A stretch of DNA of 64,000 nt from Sphagnum compactum. Its lineage: Eukaryota > Bryophyta > Sphagnopsida > Sphagnales. This document shows, in pieces, positions 59,824-64,000 of this stretch (positions within the stretch are counted from its first letter, which is position 1; each line of letters begins with the position of its first letter). The position numbers and the translations under genes are program-made. The DNA is taken from the NCBI GenBank assembly GCA_965153455.1, contig OZ234496.1, positions 248,001 through 312,000 on the forward strand, in the 5' to 3' direction. The notes under the pieces were generated by a model, which was given only the letters and a program-made list of their open reading frames with translations, ran no database searches and was not told the origin of the DNA.

Positions 59824-62214
59824 AAATCGTCACATCCTTTGCTGTGGATTGCATGTAGTCCTGTATATTTTTCGGCCCCGCACAGCCTGTTTAGACCTTT
59901 CACAGTGGCCTAATCTGTCAATTTTATCTCACTATTCCTTCCCAGAAAGAGCTCTGATCTAGAAACTTGCATCACCTCTCTACCGAGCGTGGAATTTTAT
60001 ATTTGGCAGCAGCCGTGTGTATACGAGTTAATGACGTTCCTTTTTGTGCTCCCAACCAGTAAAACGTCATCAGAGTCAAGGTTGCTTTAGCTTTCTTTAG
60101 TTTTAATGGGCATCGTATGTGTAAGTAGGGTACCCATTCCTGGTCAATTTGGAAACTCTTGATCTATTGGCCATTATTGCTTCATTCCACATGTATTTCT
60201 TGCTATGTGGTCAGCTGCACTGCAAACACGTCCATAAGAAAGGCAATGCTGCAATTTGAACCAATTTTGAGGAGATCTAATCACTATGTGGAGCAAAATT
60301 TTCAAATGTAATCTAACGTAGTCATAGAGCATCTAAGGAGATAGTTTAGACAGAACAAGATCCTGGGCTATGCCCTGACATGTGAACAATGATAACTATA
60401 TAAGAATGGGTTCTTTGATGGATAAAGAGTGTTTAGGAGCTCAATTCACAAGATGAAGAGCTGGTCAGAATTTGAGAGTTGTCCAAATTGACTTTGAGCT
60501 TCTTAAATCGCCCAGTTTGCAAGTATTTGTGAAAATATTTGTAGGTAGGCTGGTTAGTTGTCTACAAATAAGTTCCAGATTTTGTCTAAACTTGTCCAAG
60601 TGATCTCCATGGGCATTTGTCTCACACCTATGTTGTCTGATTGTAGAAGATTGATATGTTCATTGCAGATTGCAGTCATTTGAACATTTCAGGAGGGCCT
60701 TTGCCATCGTAAGAAAAGAAATCTGTTTCAAACTTTACGTTATGGGTGTATGCAGGAAATTTTCTTGTGAGCCAGGAGCCCTCACTGATCAGTGTTTTTC
60801 AGCTCGTTTGTCGATCGTCTATAACATGCTTCAAGATCATGTAATATAAAATTAAGCGAATGCTCTGCTGCAATCTCTGCTGCAATCATTCCTGAAGATG
60901 ATGAACTCATGCAACTCAAAACTGGCGAACAATAAGTGTTCGCAGAGCTCTCCTACTGTAATTGCTTCTTGCGATTTGCACCTAGTGTCAAATCCTGCAC
61001 TGGACTTATGACTGCTGCTGCAAACCTGTAGAGAGAAACAAAACATTCCAACAACAACTAGCTCCAAAGCAGCTCCAACACAAATGGGTGGAGCTTAATC
61101 TGCGCAAGCAACGTCAATGATTCCTTCTGGACATATCAAACTCTGCAGGCAGTGTCAGGATCCGACAACAGGAACTCCGGATTCGAGGATTACTAGCCTT
61201 CTGCTTGCATATTCCCAGATTCATCCTTCTCTTTCTACAGTGAAAATCTATAATTCGATGCACTACTACTGCATGTTGTTCCGATGTGTGAACAAGATTC
61301 TGAGAATAAGCAATCATGCACATAATTTCCAGGTTCTCCATTTACCCCAGTCTCTCACGACCAGCAGTTGCAGAATTGATCATGGACAGTGCACTCTCAA
61401 ACTACAAACATTGTTCAACAAACAAGGAAATTTGTTTTTCCCTTCTGCAAGTACTTGCAGCGAGCTTCCTCCTCCTCCTCCTCTTCCTCTTCCGTAAACA
61501 TATTCTCTTCATCATCTCATGAATTCTCTAGCTAGTTTGCAACTACATTGCAGCTAGACAGCCACACTTTCTCCTCTTCCCTTCTCTGGATCCAAAAAAA
61601 ACCATAAATCTCAGACATATTCAAACACTGAAAACAAACAAACTTCTCAGTGAAAGGAAGTGAAGTTTCAGCACAACAATCTCCGGATTCTCATGACAGG
61701 CCAAAGTGAGCAGCCCATCATAAAAGAAAAAAATGGATACTCTGAAACACTCTTGCACACAACAATTTCAGCAAAAACTTAGTAGCATTAGATCACAGAA
61801 GCTCACCAAAGAGTTCATCAAAGAAAGCTCTCTGTTTTTTCTTCTCTCTTCCTCTGGGTTTGTCTCTCTTTCTCTCTCTGTTTTTTCTTCTCTCTTTCAT
61901 GTATTTTTCTATTTGGCAACAAGTAGCTTTCTGCACAACCACTTTGTTGTGGAATTCTCAACAACAATCCAAGGTTAAAAGATCAGGGTGGAGAAAGTAA
62001 CCCTCCAAATCTTGCTCTTGGATAGTTGCATGTGGTCTTCATGTATGAATTATGAATGCCACAATGGACAACATCTGCTAATTTTATTTTGGGTATGTGT
62101 ATGGTGACCATCTCTTGATTAGTAAAAAGATTGGACGGATTGTTGGAAACTTGTTGTTTTCCAAAGTCTTAAGCCCTCTTGTTCTGTATTGGAAGAAATT
62201 GTTTGTTTTACGTA
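59824..62214. other. Intergenic DNA, no gene recognised
   Basis: Includes CT-rich tracts at 61465-61495 and 61840-61890. No family-level signal. Confidence 0.4.
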
Positions 62215-62690
62215 TTAGTAGAGTTATTGATAAAGTCACCCTGTCTTTGGGCCTCCTTTCACCCCCTGTCCCCTCTCTCTACAAAGTAATAAAATTTGAT
62301 TAAATCTCGGTATGAAATGCTGAAATCAGCATTTACTGCACAAGGTTTGAGAGTAATTATAGTGATGAATGATGAAACCTTGCCAAACTTTATAAAAAGA
62401 AAGCACCCAAGCAAGGAGGAGAAAAAGAAACAAAGTGCAAGGACCTGTGTCCGGTCATGCAAAAGAGCCCCAAAGAGTGAGCCCCACGGAGGAAAGGGAA
62501 CCACTGAGTACTGAAACCTCCACCGGTGGCATGAAGCATATCAACTAAAGAAAGGGGAGGTAGACCTGATAATTATAGTAGTTGTACAGGTAGGAGCAAT
62601 GAAATATATGTAGCAGTAGTGGAGAGGCGCTCAGGAAAAAGGAAAGACAGGATGAAACTTAGTTTATCATCAAAATTGGTGGGAAAACTA
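62215..62690. repeat. Left arm of a long inverted repeat
   Basis: 'ccctgtctttgggcctcctt', 'tcaccccctgtcccc', 'gaaatgctgaa.atcagcatt' and 'ggcgctcaggaaaaa' match the reverse complement of 63630-63870 in the same order. About 230 bp (near 62350-62575) is present only in this arm. Confidence 0.8.
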
Positions 62691-63629
62691 GTTTGGGTCC
62701 CAATTCTTTGGTTATGTAAAATTTTCATTCTTAACTATAGTTTTATGTTTGATGCCCTATTATGTCGGAACTGGCCATTCTCGGCCCTAATCATCTGACT
62801 TTATGGATAACTTTATTATGTCATCCTTTCTCAAAAAATCAAACTTGATGTTAGATAATTGTTGGTTTGAATGTTAACATTCTAAAAGTGACAATGTGTG
62901 TTCCTAGCTCCAGTTGAAAACTCTAACTTAGAATAGGTTTGTTCAACTGGCAGTGTGAGTGTGCTTATATCTCTTTCTGGCTACTTAAGTCCCATTGTAG
63001 AGCTTGGGCCAGGTGTTGGTTGGTTATCTCCGTTGGCTGATCAGGTCCTCTCTTTTTCACCCACCAAAAAAGAAACTGGAAAAGCAGCTTGGCATGGAGA
63101 AAAGTGAAACAAGTTGAGGTAAGGTCATAGAAGGGACATGAAAGTGGAGATACACAGCATAATACAAAACGTTAGGGGGCCATGGGCTGGGATTTTCGTG
63201 ACAAGTGCACATGATAACCAACATGCACTCCGTGCCAAGGGGATGCATATGTTCAGGTAGCTTTATAATTGTAAAATTTCAGTTTTAGTGAAAATGATTC
63301 TTCTGAACTTCCCAATTCCAAACATTACATTAAAACCTCATTCTACTATACACCCTGTGATGGCATGGTTATGGAAACTGGCACTGCTTTATAGTGTTTT
63401 AGTTGTCTTTGGGAAAGGCATCTATTTGGACGAGGACCGGCGTGAACCAACAGCCCTGAGTCCATCCTGAGGGAAAGGATGGTGGATGGATAATTCTATT
63501 GTGTCTGTATTTTTCACAATAAAAAGGCAAATGCCTATCATTCTCAGTTGCAGCCTTGTAAGCGGTCAGTGACTTTTAATTTTACTAACCGGTATTTGGC
63601 AATCAAGTATACTCCTAATTAAACCCATC
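62691..63629. other. Spacer between the inverted-repeat arms
   Basis: No gene recognised. Would be the loop of a hairpin transcript. Confidence 0.4.
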
Positions 63630-63870
63630 AAATTTTCCGATAAACTGAGTTCCACCCTGTCCTTCGTTTTTCCTGAGCGCCTCCACTGCTGCCACATATA
63701 TTTTCACTCCTCCTACCTGTAGGACCCCTATAGAACCTTGTGCATTAAATGTTCAGCATTACGTTCTGAGATATAATAAGATTTCATTACTTTGTGGATA
63801 CCACTACCACTGCAACAGGGGATAGGGGGTGAAAGGAGGCCCAAAGACAGGGTGAAGACTTTATAGATAA
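63630..63870. repeat. Right arm of the long inverted repeat
   Basis: Reverse complement of the left arm: 'ggggtgaaaggaggcccaaa', 'gacagggtgaag', 'ttcctgagcgcctccactgc' and 'tttccgataaactgag' pair with 62230-62680. Confidence 0.8.
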
Positions 63871-64000
63871 CTCTAAGGTTTGAACTGTGAACATTACCTA
63901 TTAATGCCCAAAAGAATGATGTCAACACATCAACAGTAAGGTAAATGAACTTTTTGGTAATATTTGAAATTTTAAAGGGTGCATAGTACATAAAAATGTC

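Overview
The window is nuclear DNA of a land plant: split genes with GT-AG introns, a plant RAB2 GTPase, a WAT1-type (EamA) transporter fragment, a leucine-rich-repeat receptor-kinase relic, Helitron, CACTA-like and tRNA-derived repeats, and TTTAGGG-type telomere-like blocks. An alpha/beta-hydrolase joined to leucine-rich repeats is known mainly from bryophyte 'hydrolase-NBS-LRR' resistance proteins. This suggests a non-seed plant (moss, liverwort, lycophyte or fern). The lineage is an inference; no marker here fixes the species. Gene density is very low.

Region by region. 0-6.1 kb: AT-rich intergenic DNA with a small CACTA-ended MITE and a probable 2.74-kb CACTA-like element (3364-6103) that encloses AT-rich tandem arrays and a tRNA-like SINE head. 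6.9-14.1 kb: the main gene, on the minus strand. Four exons join in phase to give a SERAC1-like hydrolase followed directly by about 26 nearly identical 24-residue LRRs. No NB-ARC domain lies between them. Decayed LRR copies lie beyond its 3' end. 14.3-27.2 kb: repeats, including a ~500-bp dispersed family present as two similar clusters. One copy is split by a ~1.77-kb Helitron-like insertion carrying the C-terminal part of a Pif1 helicase.

27.6-30.8 kb (plus): a six-exon RAB2 gene with canonical splice junctions, but with a nonsense codon at Trp60 and Gln65 changed to Arg. 32.9-33.7 kb (minus): the 3' three exons of a WAT1-related transporter with a frameshift. 34.6-37.7 kb (minus): a heavily mutated LRR receptor-kinase pseudogene; part of its LRR region occurs again at 48.9-49.2 kb.

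38-51 kb: foldback and tandem repeats: a ~1.3-kb direct duplication with telomere-like ends, a 117-bp higher-order repeat, a 1.4-kb pyrimidine-rich array built on CGCTTTAC-like words, and a 35-bp perfect palindrome inside a dispersed repeat. 51-57 kb: a direct duplication carrying an exon-like segment, and an unrecognised minus-strand gene-like region (54.3-56.7 kb). 57-64 kb: mostly non-coding, ending in a long inverted repeat (62.2/63.9 kb).

The genes do not form a pathway. The window looks like a decaying, transposon-rich region holding one probable immune-receptor-like gene and several gene relics.
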